Shown piece by piece: positions 15,391 through 23,414 of a stretch of 64,000 bases of DNA (positions are counted from its first letter, which is position 1; every line of letters starts with the position of its first letter). Source of the stretch: Candidatus Zixiibacteriota bacterium. Its GTDB lineage: Bacteria; Zixibacteria; MSB-5A5; GN15; FEB-12. The notes beneath the pieces are model-generated. The model saw only the letters and a program-made list of their open reading frames with translations, searched no databases and was not told the origin of the DNA. The position numbers and the translations under genes were made by a program. The stretch spans positions 1 to 64,000 of the forward strand of contig JBFMDV010000023.1 of NCBI GenBank assembly GCA_040753875.1, read 5' to 3'.

Positions 15391-16599
15391 GTGTTATTCG
15401 CATCGATTGCGGCGGTCCAGAACCTTCCCGAAGCGACCGGCTACATGTATCCGAATGAATTTGAGCTCCATTGGGGCTTGCTTATTGTCGTTTACCCTTA
15501 TTTGACCGGTCTGGTCGCCGGGGCCTTTATTCTGGCGTCTCTGGAACGGGTATTTAACGTAAAAGCTCTTCAGCCGGTGTATCGCCTGTCCCTTTTGACG
15601 GCCCTGTCGTTTATGCTGGCGGCCCCGCTTCCCCTTCTGGCCCACCTGGGTCACCCGGAGAGAGCTCTGGAAATGTTCCTGACACCACACACGCAGTCGG
15701 CCATGGCCATGTTTGGCTTTGTATACGCCTGGTATCTTGCGGTGGTATTATTGCTGGAAATCTGGTTTGACTACCGTAAGGCGATCGTAATGTGGTCCCG
15801 TGAATCGAAAGGTGTCAGGAAGTTCATCTACAAAGTGTTGAGTCTCGGAGCTACAGATACCACAGACGCCGCCGTCAATTTCGATGACAAAATCGGTCGG
15901 GTCATCACCATTATCGGTATCCCCTCGGCTTTCTTGCTGCACGGCTATGTCGGTTTCATCTTCGGCTCGGTCAAGGCGAACCCGTGGTGGAGCTCCGTGC
16001 TTATGCCGATCGTGTTTCTCTTTTCAGCGATTGTCTCGGGCATCGCTTTGGTGCTGCTCGTCTACATGGTTACAACGATGCTTCGCTGGAAGCAGATAAG
16101 CATGACCTGTCTCAACAAGCTGGGGGAATTGCTATTGTATGCCCTTATTGTCGATTTCGCTCTCGAGTTGCTCGATTTCATACATCGCTTATATGAATCG
16201 GAAGAATCCATCAATATCCTCCGCGAGATGATCTCAGGGCGGTTATTCATCAGCCTCATCGTCACACAGATTCTACTCGGAACCGCAATCCCCATGCTCT
16301 CATTGGCCTGGGCCCGCTTCGGTCGTCTGCCCGATGAAATGCGTAAAATCTTGTTCCTGATCGCTGCTTTCCTTGTTCAAGTTGGTATCTTCAGCACGCG
16401 CTGGAATGTCGTGATCGGAGGACAGCTCTTCTCGAAGAGTCTGCGAGGATTAACCGTGTACAAGTTAGAGCTCATGGGCCTTGAGGGTCTGTTCATGGCT
16501 ATGGCGCTGCTGGCGCTTCCGTTTGTCATCCTCTTTGTCCTCACGAAGTTGTTGCCACCCTGGGCACCATCTGAAGCATCAGTCTCAACCGAGACCTAA
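15391..16599 (+). CDS. NrfD/PsrC-family quinone-interacting membrane subunit
   Basis: 402 aa, about nine to ten membrane segments. PLPLLAHLGHPERALEMFLTPHTQSAMAMFGF contains the conserved H-LGHPERA region of NrfD/PsrC/DsrP proteins, and RWNVVIGGQLFSKS near the C-terminus matches the family's W-N-V-V-I-G-G-Q signature. The chain starts with GTG at 15391, three bases after the ferredoxin stop. NrfD-type subunits exchange electrons with menaquinone in the membrane and may couple this to proton transfer. Third gene of the octahaem cytochrome operon and apparently the last, as the next gene is on the opposite strand. Confidence 0.9.
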   Translation: MLFASIAAVQNLPEATGYMYPNEFELHWGLLIVVYPYLTGLVAGAFILASLERVFNVKALQPVYRLSLLTALSFMLAAPLPLLAHLGHPERALEMFLTPHTQSAMAMFGFVYAWYLAVVLLLEIWFDYRKAIVMWSRESKGVRKFIYKVLSLGATDTTDAAVNFDDKIGRVITIIGIPSAFLLHGYVGFIFGSVKANPWWSSVLMPIVFLFSAIVSGIALVLLVYMVTTMLRWKQISMTCLNKLGELLLYALIVDFALELLDFIHRLYESEESINILREMISGRLFISLIVTQILLGTAIPMLSLAWARFGRLPDEMRKILFLIAAFLVQVGIFSTRWNVVIGGQLFSKSLRGLTVYKLELMGLEGLFMAMALLALPFVILFVLTKLLPPWAPSEASVSTET

Positions 16600-16686
16600 A
16601 TCTCCCAGGATACTTTTCCGTATTTGGGGGAATTTAATGTGGTGAGTGCCTTGGCGCCGAAATTGGCAATACCGGTGTTCTGAAAT

Positions 16687-17130
16687 TCAGTGCGCTTGCG
16701 AACTCGACGACGAACAGTTTCCGCACGTCCCGCCACCACACGCCTTGATCTCGCTGGTGATCATGTCGACGCGAATATCGGCTTCCATGCGAATCCCCTT
16801 TTCCGTACCTATCACGGAGATAACGATGCACTGGTCAGAAGGTCGAGAAGGAACAAGGCCCAGAAACGCCGAAAGTCCCTGTTGGAGTGCCGCCAGGTGC
16901 TTACGGGTGAGAAACTCCCATGTTTCGCTTAGAGTAGGCATAGCGGCCAGCACGGCTTCCGGCTTCGCCTCAAGGACTTCCTGGGCAGGTCTATTTGCCA
17001 CCAACTTGCGTAACAAAGAGGGGTTTCCTACTGACCCACCACAGGTGAGTTTCGAAAGCGAGTAATGCACCACGCGGTCCTGCTGGTCCAGCGTGACAGT
17101 CAGTTGTTCTGTGACATCCTGGCACGGCAT
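16687..17130 (-). CDS. cysteine-containing protein with NifU/IscU-like features
   Basis: 147 aa, uncertain family. The N-terminal half (VVHYSLSKLTCGGSVGNPSLLRKL, then QEVLEAKPEAV and FLTRKHLAALQQGLSAFLG) resembles the order of the IscU/NifU N-terminal scaffold: a cysteine after a substrate-like strand, a helix, and a KH-x-x-AL helix before a final cysteine (here SDQC). The C-terminus carries a CGGGTCGNC cluster followed by serines and a histidine, which could bind a metal. The start ATG lies only a few bases from a strong -10 box, so translation may be leaderless. A reading frame on the other strand (16646-17065) looks like its shadow. Role, perhaps in iron-sulfur or metal handling, is a guess. 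Confidence 0.5.
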   Translation of the reverse strand: MPCQDVTEQLTVTLDQQDRVVHYSLSKLTCGGSVGNPSLLRKLVANRPAQEVLEAKPEAVLAAMPTLSETWEFLTRKHLAALQQGLSAFLGLVPSRPSDQCIVISVIGTEKGIRMEADIRVDMITSEIKACGGGTCGNCSSSSSQAH

Positions 17131-17135
17131 CCTTA

Positions 17136-17165
17136 AATATACTGTCGCTCACCCAAGTCCGTCAA
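17136..17165 (-). promoter_or_regulatory. promoter of the NifU-like gene, nearly abutting its start codon
   Basis: On the minus strand TTGACG (17165-17160), 18-bp spacer, TATATT (17141-17136). The ATG at 17130 is 5 bp past the -10 box, where transcription itself would begin. Confidence 0.5.
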
Positions 17166-17348
17166 GGTATCTTCCGAAAGGGACTGCTATTACTACAGTG
17201 AATACCTTAGGGGCAAGTCACGATGGCTGCCCGGCACCTAACAAGTTGTTCTTTTGTGGTTTTCTTTTTACACGGGGAGTGTATATTGGTGTTGTACGTA
17301 GACTGGACCGTCCGGTTTATTCGGACGATATAGCTGATAAGGGAAAGG

Positions 17349-18566
17349 ATGACGTCTATGATTACCGATGTCAATCACCGCGTTCATACCGATAAATGGG
17401 GCATTGCCGAGCACGTTATCCGATTGGAGACATCGATCATCCGCGAGATACTAAAGATCTCGTCGCAGCCGGGCGTGATCTCCTTTGCGGGAGGGCTGCC
17501 TGCCCCGGAGTTGTTTCCGATCTCTGATCTCAAGAAGATCATGGTGGAGGTGCTGGACAAGTATGGTCCCGCCAGCTTGCAGTACGCGCTCTCTCGCGGC
17601 ATCACGCCGCTTCGGGAGCTGATCGCAAAGCGTGCGACAGAGCGCGGGACACCATCGGATGTGGACAATATTCTCGTCACGGCGGGCGCGCAGCAAGGGA
17701 TCGAGCTTCTGGCACGGGCGTTCGTGGACCGGGGCGATTACGTCCTGGTCGAGAACCCTACCTACGTCGGCGCGCTGCAGGCGTTCAATTACTACCAGGC
17801 GCGCTACGTGACAGTGGCTATGGATGACGAGGGGATGATCACCGACCAGGTCGAGCAGATGCTCATCAAGTACAAACCGAAACTTATCTACACGGTCTCG
17901 AATTTCCAGAATCCGACAGGGATCAGCATGTCGGAAAGCCGGCGCCGGGAGCTGGTCGAGCTGGCGATCAAATACGAAGTGCCCATCATGGATGATAATC
18001 CGTATGGCGACATTCGGTTCATGGGACAGCGCATTCCTACCGTTAAGTCGATGGGGGGGGATTCCGTGATCGCACTGCGGACTTTCAGCAAATTGGTCTG
18101 TCCGGGCTTCCGGATAGGCTGGATGAACGGCCCCAAACCGATCATGCATCAATTCGAGAAAGTGAAGCAGTGCTCTGACCTTCACACCAATTCGTTCAAT
18201 CAATATGTGCTCTATGAGTATGTTGTCCGCGGCCTGCTGGAGCCACACATCGAGAAGATCAAAGCCGACTATCTGATGAAGCGGAATCTAATGCTCAAGA
18301 CGCTGGAGGAGAGCTTCCCTTCGGAAGTCACCTGGACCCGCCCCGAAGGAGGGCTGTTCCTCTGGTTGACCCTTCCGTCTAAAATGTCGGCCAAGGAACT
18401 GTTCCCGAAGGCGGTGGCCCAGAAGGTGGCCTATGTGTACGGGTCGCCGTTTTTTGCCAACGGCGGCGGCGACAACACTATGCGCCTCAATTATTCCACG
18501 GCGTCTCCGAGCGAGATCGTGGAAGGGATCAATCGGCTGGCCAAGCTGATCAAGGAGAATCTCTGA
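17349..18566 (+). CDS. PLP-dependent aminotransferase, 2-aminoadipate aminotransferase (LysN)-like
   Basis: 405-residue fold-type I aminotransferase. The Schiff-base lysine is Lys248 in LRTFSKLVCPGFRIGW; VSNFQNPTGISMS and MDDNPYGDIRF are the PLP-contacting segments, and FAGGLPAPELFP near the N-terminus is typical of the LysN/MocR-like branch. These enzymes take 2-aminoadipate, leucine, aromatic or other amino acids with 2-oxoglutarate. GGGAAAGG precedes the ATG at 17349; an ATG at 17358 is an alternative. It is monocistronic by context, ending in an intrinsic terminator before the DapF-like gene. The exact substrate is open. Confidence 0.85.
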   Translation: MTSMITDVNHRVHTDKWGIAEHVIRLETSIIREILKISSQPGVISFAGGLPAPELFPISDLKKIMVEVLDKYGPASLQYALSRGITPLRELIAKRATERGTPSDVDNILVTAGAQQGIELLARAFVDRGDYVLVENPTYVGALQAFNYYQARYVTVAMDDEGMITDQVEQMLIKYKPKLIYTVSNFQNPTGISMSESRRRELVELAIKYEVPIMDDNPYGDIRFMGQRIPTVKSMGGDSVIALRTFSKLVCPGFRIGWMNGPKPIMHQFEKVKQCSDLHTNSFNQYVLYEYVVRGLLEPHIEKIKADYLMKRNLMLKTLEESFPSEVTWTRPEGGLFLWLTLPSKMSAKELFPKAVAQKVAYVYGSPFFANGGGDNTMRLNYSTASPSEIVEGINRLAKLIKENL

Positions 18567-18606
18567 TCGGTTACCTGCGCACAGAAAATCCGTGGGTCAG
18601 TATGAC

Positions 18607-18633
18607 AAAAACCCGCCTCAGGGCGGGTTTTTT
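18607..18633 (+). terminator. intrinsic terminator after the LysN-like gene
   Basis: AACCCGCC (18610-18617), loop TCAG, GGCGGGTT (18622-18629) running into six T residues to 18633. Confidence 0.9.
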
Positions 18634-18672
18634 CATTGCCCATTGAGCTGTCCCGAATAGATTAGCAGGGCG

Positions 18673-19524
18673 ATGAAGATGCTGTTTTTCAAATATCACG
18701 CACTCGGCAACAGTTTCCTTGTAGTCGAATCGGGTCCATCCCGGCGGACCCGGACCGAGTTGTCCCGACTGGCCCGGACGATCTGTGATCCGCAGCGAGG
18801 GATCGGCGCCGACGGCGTGCTCCATCTGTCTGCACACAAGGGAGTAGATCGCAGGGTGGATGTATACAACGCCGACGGCAGCTGGGCGGAGAGGTCGGGG
18901 AACGGGCTTCGGATCGCCGCCTTGTACCTGGCGATGCGCGCTCCAACAAAGCGCCAATTCACATTCCACATGGGGGGCGAGCGATGTGTGGCTGAGCTCA
19001 CGAATAGAATCTCGGGCGGGCAGTTAGTTCGTGCCGATTTGGGGAAGCCGGACTTTGTTGCTCGCAACGTGCCGATGCGGGCGGATCGGAAATACGTTAT
19101 CAACAGCCCGATCAAAGTGGGCGGCACGAGGCTCGACCTCACCTGTTTGTCCGTCGGCAACCCGCACTGTGTGTTGTTCGTTGATGGTTTCGACTTCGAC
19201 TGGAAAAAGCTGGGGCGCGAACTAGAGACGGCATCGATCTTCCCAAAAGGGACAAACGTAGAATTTGTCCGACCGATCTCCCGTCGAAAGCTGCAGGTCA
19301 GGGACTGGGAGCGGGGTGTCGGTGCGACGGGATCGTCCGGTACCGGCGCCGCCGCAGCCACCTGTGCGGCAGTCATGCTTGGCCTGGCCGAAAGAAACTG
19401 CGAAGTGCAGTTCGAATCCGGCTCGCTCCGGGTGTACTGGCGTCAGGATACCGGCAGCATAGAACTCTCGGGTCCGGTGCAGTTCATCGCACAGGGCGAG
19501 TTTCAATTGCCGCCGAAACTCTGA
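18673..19524 (+). CDS. diaminopimelate epimerase (DapF) homologue with both active-site cysteines replaced by serine
   Basis: 283 aa, normal length and fold of DapF, which interconverts LL- and meso-diaminopimelate with two cysteine bases. Here the first site reads YNADGSWAERSGNGLR, so Ser75 replaces cysteine in the C-G-N-G motif; the second reads ERGVGATGSSGTG, so Ser222 replaces cysteine in A-C-G-T-G. In addition the N-terminal GND motif reads GNS (12-14). Other substrate-contact elements, such as GNPHCV (162-167) and ERG (213-215), are kept. The enzyme therefore should not work by the usual thiol mechanism and may act on another substrate or have lost activity. The PabA/TrpG gene starts 9 bp downstream. 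Confidence 0.85.
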   Translation: MKMLFFKYHALGNSFLVVESGPSRRTRTELSRLARTICDPQRGIGADGVLHLSAHKGVDRRVDVYNADGSWAERSGNGLRIAALYLAMRAPTKRQFTFHMGGERCVAELTNRISGGQLVRADLGKPDFVARNVPMRADRKYVINSPIKVGGTRLDLTCLSVGNPHCVLFVDGFDFDWKKLGRELETASIFPKGTNVEFVRPISRRKLQVRDWERGVGATGSSGTGAAAATCAAVMLGLAERNCEVQFESGSLRVYWRQDTGSIELSGPVQFIAQGEFQLPPKL

Positions 19525-19533
19525 TGGCACTCC

Positions 19534-20127
19534 ATGGTATTCGTTCTGGACAATTACGACTCATTCACGTTCAACCTCGTGCAGTATTTTTCTACGCTTG
19601 GGGTAGAGGTGAAAGTGGCACTTAATGACCAAGTATCCATCGAGGATGTGCAACGTGTGAGTCCGAGCGCAATTGTGTTGTCACCGGGCCCGGGGCGTCC
19701 CGAGAATGCGGGTATCATGAATGCGCTGATCAGGACGTTGGCGGGCTCCTGTCCCATTCTCGGCGTCTGCCTCGGACACCAGGCGATCGCCCAGGTATAC
19801 GGCTCAACTATCGTATATGCATCGGCCATCATGCACGGAAAGGTGTCGACTGTCAGGCACGACAATTCACGCCTTTACCAGGGGGTTGCCAATCCGTTCA
19901 GCGCGACACGGTATCATTCGCTGGCGGTCGACAGGAAAACTCTGGCCCCAGAATTACGGATTACCGCCTGGAGTGATGATGGGACTATAATGGGAATCGA
20001 ACATCTGACAATGCCGGTGTTTGGCGTTCAATATCATCCGGAATCGATCATGACACCGGACGGCATGACTATTCTGCAAAACTTCTGCAAGATAGCAGCC
20101 TCGCATCGCGCCGGTACTGCCGCGTGA
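19534..20127 (+). CDS. pabA: anthranilate / aminodeoxychorismate synthase glutaminase subunit
   Basis: 197-residue class I glutamine amidotransferase. It releases ammonia from glutamine for the chorismate-using partner in tryptophan (TrpG) or folate (PabA) synthesis. Triad: Cys79 in GVCLGHQAIAQ, His168 and Glu170 in VQYHPESIMT; the N-terminal VLDNYDSFTFNLVQY and SPGPGRPENAG are signature segments. Neither partner (TrpE or PabB) lies nearby, so the choice between TrpG and PabA is open, and one protein may serve both. Follows the DapF-like gene by 9 bp. Its use of chorismate fits the shikimate operon 3 kb downstream. Confidence 0.9.
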   Translation: MVFVLDNYDSFTFNLVQYFSTLGVEVKVALNDQVSIEDVQRVSPSAIVLSPGPGRPENAGIMNALIRTLAGSCPILGVCLGHQAIAQVYGSTIVYASAIMHGKVSTVRHDNSRLYQGVANPFSATRYHSLAVDRKTLAPELRITAWSDDGTIMGIEHLTMPVFGVQYHPESIMTPDGMTILQNFCKIAASHRAGTAA

Positions 20128-20160
20128 TGAGACAACAACCGGCGTACGAGAGATGTGACC

Positions 20161-21486
20161 ATGCGCCCTCGTGCTGAAACCATAAGTGAGGGTGCAGGTA
20201 AGCACGCGGTGCCCCGAACGGGGTGGCATGCCTGGCTGGACGAATACCTCTTTCATGTGCGCCTGTTTACGCGCAACGCCCGGTTGTACCTGCTGGCGGC
20301 GTTCCTGGTTGGGATCAATTTCGAGGTATTTCAACTACTTCTGAACCTGTACCTGAGGGAGCTTGGCTTTACAGACACGCGAATCGGACTCGTGAACTCC
20401 TTCCGCGCCGTTGGGATGGCGTTCAGCGCGATCCCCGTGGCGATGGCGCTGGCACGGATACGATTGAAACCAATGCTTCTGGCGGCTGTTGGGCTGTTCG
20501 CACTCTGCAGCTACTTTGTGGTCAGTACATCGATCTTTCCCGTCGTGCTCGCTTTCTCCGCATTGGCGGGCACGGCCTTCACTGTCACGCGTGTGGCCGC
20601 GGCGCCGTTTTACATGCGCCATTCAACGCCCAGAGAGCGCACGCACCTGTTTTCGTTCTCGTTCGGGGTGATGCTGCTGGCGGCCATGGTCGGTTCTCTG
20701 ACGGCCGGCAAGGCGGCGGAATTGATCGCCGAGTGGTCCGGTAGTCTGCTTTTGGGGTATCGCTACACGCTGTACGCGACGATCGCCATTAGCTTGCTGA
20801 GTATTATACCATTCTCATTGATCCGCGAGCACAGTGTCTCGAACGACGAGAATCGCCTGTCGTTCTCTCGGGAACAATGGCGGCGGCGCAGGGGATTTCT
20901 CTTCAGGATCGGTTTCGCCAATTTCCTCATAGGTCTGGGGGCCGGATTGATCATTCCTTTCCTGAATCTTTATTTCCGGGACCGTTTTGACCTGGAGCCT
21001 GACACGATCGGCTTGTTCTATTTCTGTGTTACGTGCGCCATGTTTGCCGGGACCGTGGCGGCACCGATGCTTACCAGGCGATTCGGTCTGGTGCGTGCTA
21101 TCGTACTCACGCAGCTGGCTTCGATACCGTTTATGCTGGTGCTTTCGTACACATACTATCTGCCGGTGGCATTCGGAGCATTCGTTATCCGTGGTGGGCT
21201 CATGAATATCGGCGTACCGCTGGGAACCAATTTCGGCATGGAGATGTGCGAGCGACGCGAGCAGGGGCTGGTCAACGCGCTCCTGATGGTCAGTTGGACC
21301 TCCGCCTGGATGATATCGGCCGCGATCGGCGGGCGACTTATCGACTTGTACGGCTACTCGCTTACCTTCAATATTACGATCGCTCTCTATATTGTCTCGT
21401 CGGTTTTCTACTACTGGTCTTTTCGGAACGCGGAACGTCGCAACGGTCGCCACGGCTGGGCAATCACGGAAGGGGAGTCGGCATAG
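20161..21486 (+). CDS. major facilitator superfamily transporter
   Basis: About 441 aa with some twelve hydrophobic segments in two halves separated by a charged loop (REHSVSNDENRLSFSREQWRRRRG). GFTDTRIGLVNSFRAVGMAFSAIPVAMALARIRLKP carries the loop 2-3 pattern of MFS proteins. GTG at 20155 is an alternative start two codons upstream. Substrate unknown; several MFS drug or metabolite exporters share this look. No co-regulated partner is obvious; it lies between pabA and argS. Confidence 0.8.
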   Translation: MRPRAETISEGAGKHAVPRTGWHAWLDEYLFHVRLFTRNARLYLLAAFLVGINFEVFQLLLNLYLRELGFTDTRIGLVNSFRAVGMAFSAIPVAMALARIRLKPMLLAAVGLFALCSYFVVSTSIFPVVLAFSALAGTAFTVTRVAAAPFYMRHSTPRERTHLFSFSFGVMLLAAMVGSLTAGKAAELIAEWSGSLLLGYRYTLYATIAISLLSIIPFSLIREHSVSNDENRLSFSREQWRRRRGFLFRIGFANFLIGLGAGLIIPFLNLYFRDRFDLEPDTIGLFYFCVTCAMFAGTVAAPMLTRRFGLVRAIVLTQLASIPFMLVLSYTYYLPVAFGAFVIRGGLMNIGVPLGTNFGMEMCERREQGLVNALLMVSWTSAWMISAAIGGRLIDLYGYSLTFNITIALYIVSSVFYYWSFRNAERRNGRHGWAITEGESA

Positions 21487-21523
21487 CTGGACCACTAACA
21501 GTGCCTGTAATGGTCAACATTCC

Positions 21524-21540
21524 AATTGCCGAAGGCAATT
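21524..21540. repeat. short hairpin between the MFS gene and argS
   Basis: AATTGCC-GAA-GGCAATT, 7-bp perfect stem with a 3-nt loop. It has no T-run on either side, so a terminator role is doubtful; it is the only structured element in this 97-bp gap. Confidence 0.4.
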
Positions 21541-21583
21541 CGGATAACCATATTTGTTGCTGAAGTGTGATACAGAATCAGGT

Positions 21584-23386
21584 ATGTCAGTCAAAGAGAA
21601 ATACAAAAGAGAGTTCGCTGCCGCGACGGCCGATGCCTTCCGTCGCACCTATAGGGACATAGGTGTTCAGTTTGGCAACACTGGTCCGTTTAATGAGGCG
21701 GAAATCCTCGCTGCTATCGAACACCCGAAGGACCCACAAATGGGTTGGTTGGCAGTTCCAGTACATCGATTCTCGGGATTGCTGGGGCAGAGTCCGGTCA
21801 AGATCGCGGCATCCGTTCAGTCGAATTATCAGTTCTCAAAAGGGACAGCTTTTGCAACGCTTGCGGTCAACGCTTTTGTCAATGCCCGCGTCCCCGTTAA
21901 TGAACTGGCAACGAGAGTGCTCTCAGAAGCATTGTCGCAAGGGCAATCCTACGGCTCTCTCGATATCGGCGCTGGCAAGCGGTGTCTGGTCGAGTATTCG
22001 TCACCAAATATCGCCAAGCCATTTGGGGTAGGGCATCTTCGGTCTACTGTGATTGGCAATTCACTCCGTCGGATATTCAAGAAGCTTGGCTATAACGTCA
22101 CTGGTATCAATTACCCGGGGGATTGGGGGACCCAGTTCGGCAAAATGATCGTAGCCTATCGACGCTGGGGGAAACCGGGGATGCTCGAGGGGGAGAAGGC
22201 GATAGCAAACCTGCTTGACCTGTACGTGCGGTTTCATGCCGAAGTAGAGACCGATAGGTCGTTGGACGAAGAGGCGAGAACCGAGTTCAAGCGATTGGAA
22301 GAGGGTGTTCCCGAGGCAGTACGACTGTGGGAGCAGTTCAAGACCATCTCCAACGCCGAATTCGACCGAATCTATGGGCGGCTCGGTGTGGAGTTCGATC
22401 TTGTGTACGGGGAATCGTTCCTCAATGACAAGATGGAGACCGTGATCGACAGGCTATCCAAGGCGGGGTTGACCAAAATGTCCGATGGCGCGTTGATTGT
22501 CGATCTGCATGAGCCGAATCTGCCGCCCGCCCTTCTGCGCAAGGCAGACGGCGCCACGCTCTACCTGACGCGTGACCTGGCCGGAGCATACTATCGCTGG
22601 GATCGATTCCGTTTCGATGAATCCTTGTATGTGGTCGGATCCTCGCAGGCGGATCATTTCAAGCAGATGATCGCCGTTATTTCGCGATTGGAAGAGGCTG
22701 AGAAGACACTCCCCGCCGAGAGAATCTCCGCGCGTATCAGGCATGTTGATTTTGGGTGGGTCAAGTTCGGCGACAAGACGATGTCCACCCGGCGAGGGAA
22801 TATCATCTTTCTTGAAGACGTGCTGGATCAGGCGGTGACTCTGGCCCGGAGTAAGATAAGAGAGAAGAATCCCAGCTTGGCGCATTTTGAAGAAACCGCC
22901 CAGATGATCGGCGTGGGCGCGGTCATTTTCTCCCAGTTGTCGGTGAGGCGCCACAAGGATGTCAATTTTGTCTGGGAGGAAGTGCTCAATTTCGAAGGGG
23001 AGACCGGACCGTACCTTCAGTACACGCACGCCCGGCTCTGCTCTCTGGCGCGACTCTATGGCAAACCGATCGCCGCCGATGTCGATTGCAGACTGCTTGA
23101 CAAATTCGAAGAGCAACGAATTTTGGAGCTGTTGGCGGATTTCCCGGAAACAGTCGAACTCGCCGCAAAGAACTATGATCCACACCATGTATCGGTGTAC
23201 CTGCTGCGCCTGGCCGGCGCCTTCAACAAATTCTACCAGCGAAAGGACAGCCAGGGCAGAATTGACAAGATTATTTCGGAGAATGTCAAGTTGACCGCCG
23301 CACGGATGGCACTGGTGAAGGCGGTGCAAACTGTCCTTCACGAGGGGCTGTATCTGCTTGGTCTGAAAGCACCGGAGGAGATGTGA
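21584..23386 (+). CDS. argS: arginyl-tRNA synthetase
   Basis: 600-residue class I synthetase that charges tRNA-Arg. The N-terminal tRNA-contact domain is followed by SSPNIAKPFGVGHLRSTVIGN; the HIGH motif here reads Gly148-Val-Gly-His151, so its first histidine is glycine. The second signature reads KTMSTRRGN (398-406), the usual MSxRxG form for ArgRS. The C-terminal DALR anticodon-binding domain ends near LYLLGLKAPEEM, with QYTHARLCSLAR before it. The start at 21584 (ATG) fits family length better than an upstream TTG at 21554. The DAHP synthase gene follows after 28 bp. Confidence 0.95.
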   Translation: MSVKEKYKREFAAATADAFRRTYRDIGVQFGNTGPFNEAEILAAIEHPKDPQMGWLAVPVHRFSGLLGQSPVKIAASVQSNYQFSKGTAFATLAVNAFVNARVPVNELATRVLSEALSQGQSYGSLDIGAGKRCLVEYSSPNIAKPFGVGHLRSTVIGNSLRRIFKKLGYNVTGINYPGDWGTQFGKMIVAYRRWGKPGMLEGEKAIANLLDLYVRFHAEVETDRSLDEEARTEFKRLEEGVPEAVRLWEQFKTISNAEFDRIYGRLGVEFDLVYGESFLNDKMETVIDRLSKAGLTKMSDGALIVDLHEPNLPPALLRKADGATLYLTRDLAGAYYRWDRFRFDESLYVVGSSQADHFKQMIAVISRLEEAEKTLPAERISARIRHVDFGWVKFGDKTMSTRRGNIIFLEDVLDQAVTLARSKIREKNPSLAHFEETAQMIGVGAVIFSQLSVRRHKDVNFVWEEVLNFEGETGPYLQYTHARLCSLARLYGKPIAADVDCRLLDKFEEQRILELLADFPETVELAAKNYDPHHVSVYLLRLAGAFNKFYQRKDSQGRIDKIISENVKLTAARMALVKAVQTVLHEGLYLLGLKAPEEM

Positions 23387-23414
23387 TCGTGCGTTCCGTC
23401 GTTTGGAGTACATT

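Noticed and set aside
16646-17065. 139-codon + strand frame opposite the NifU-like gene
   Set aside because: Composition is rich in Arg, Ser and Pro with no ribosome site, and the minus-strand frame has a promoter, structured protein pattern and cysteine motifs.
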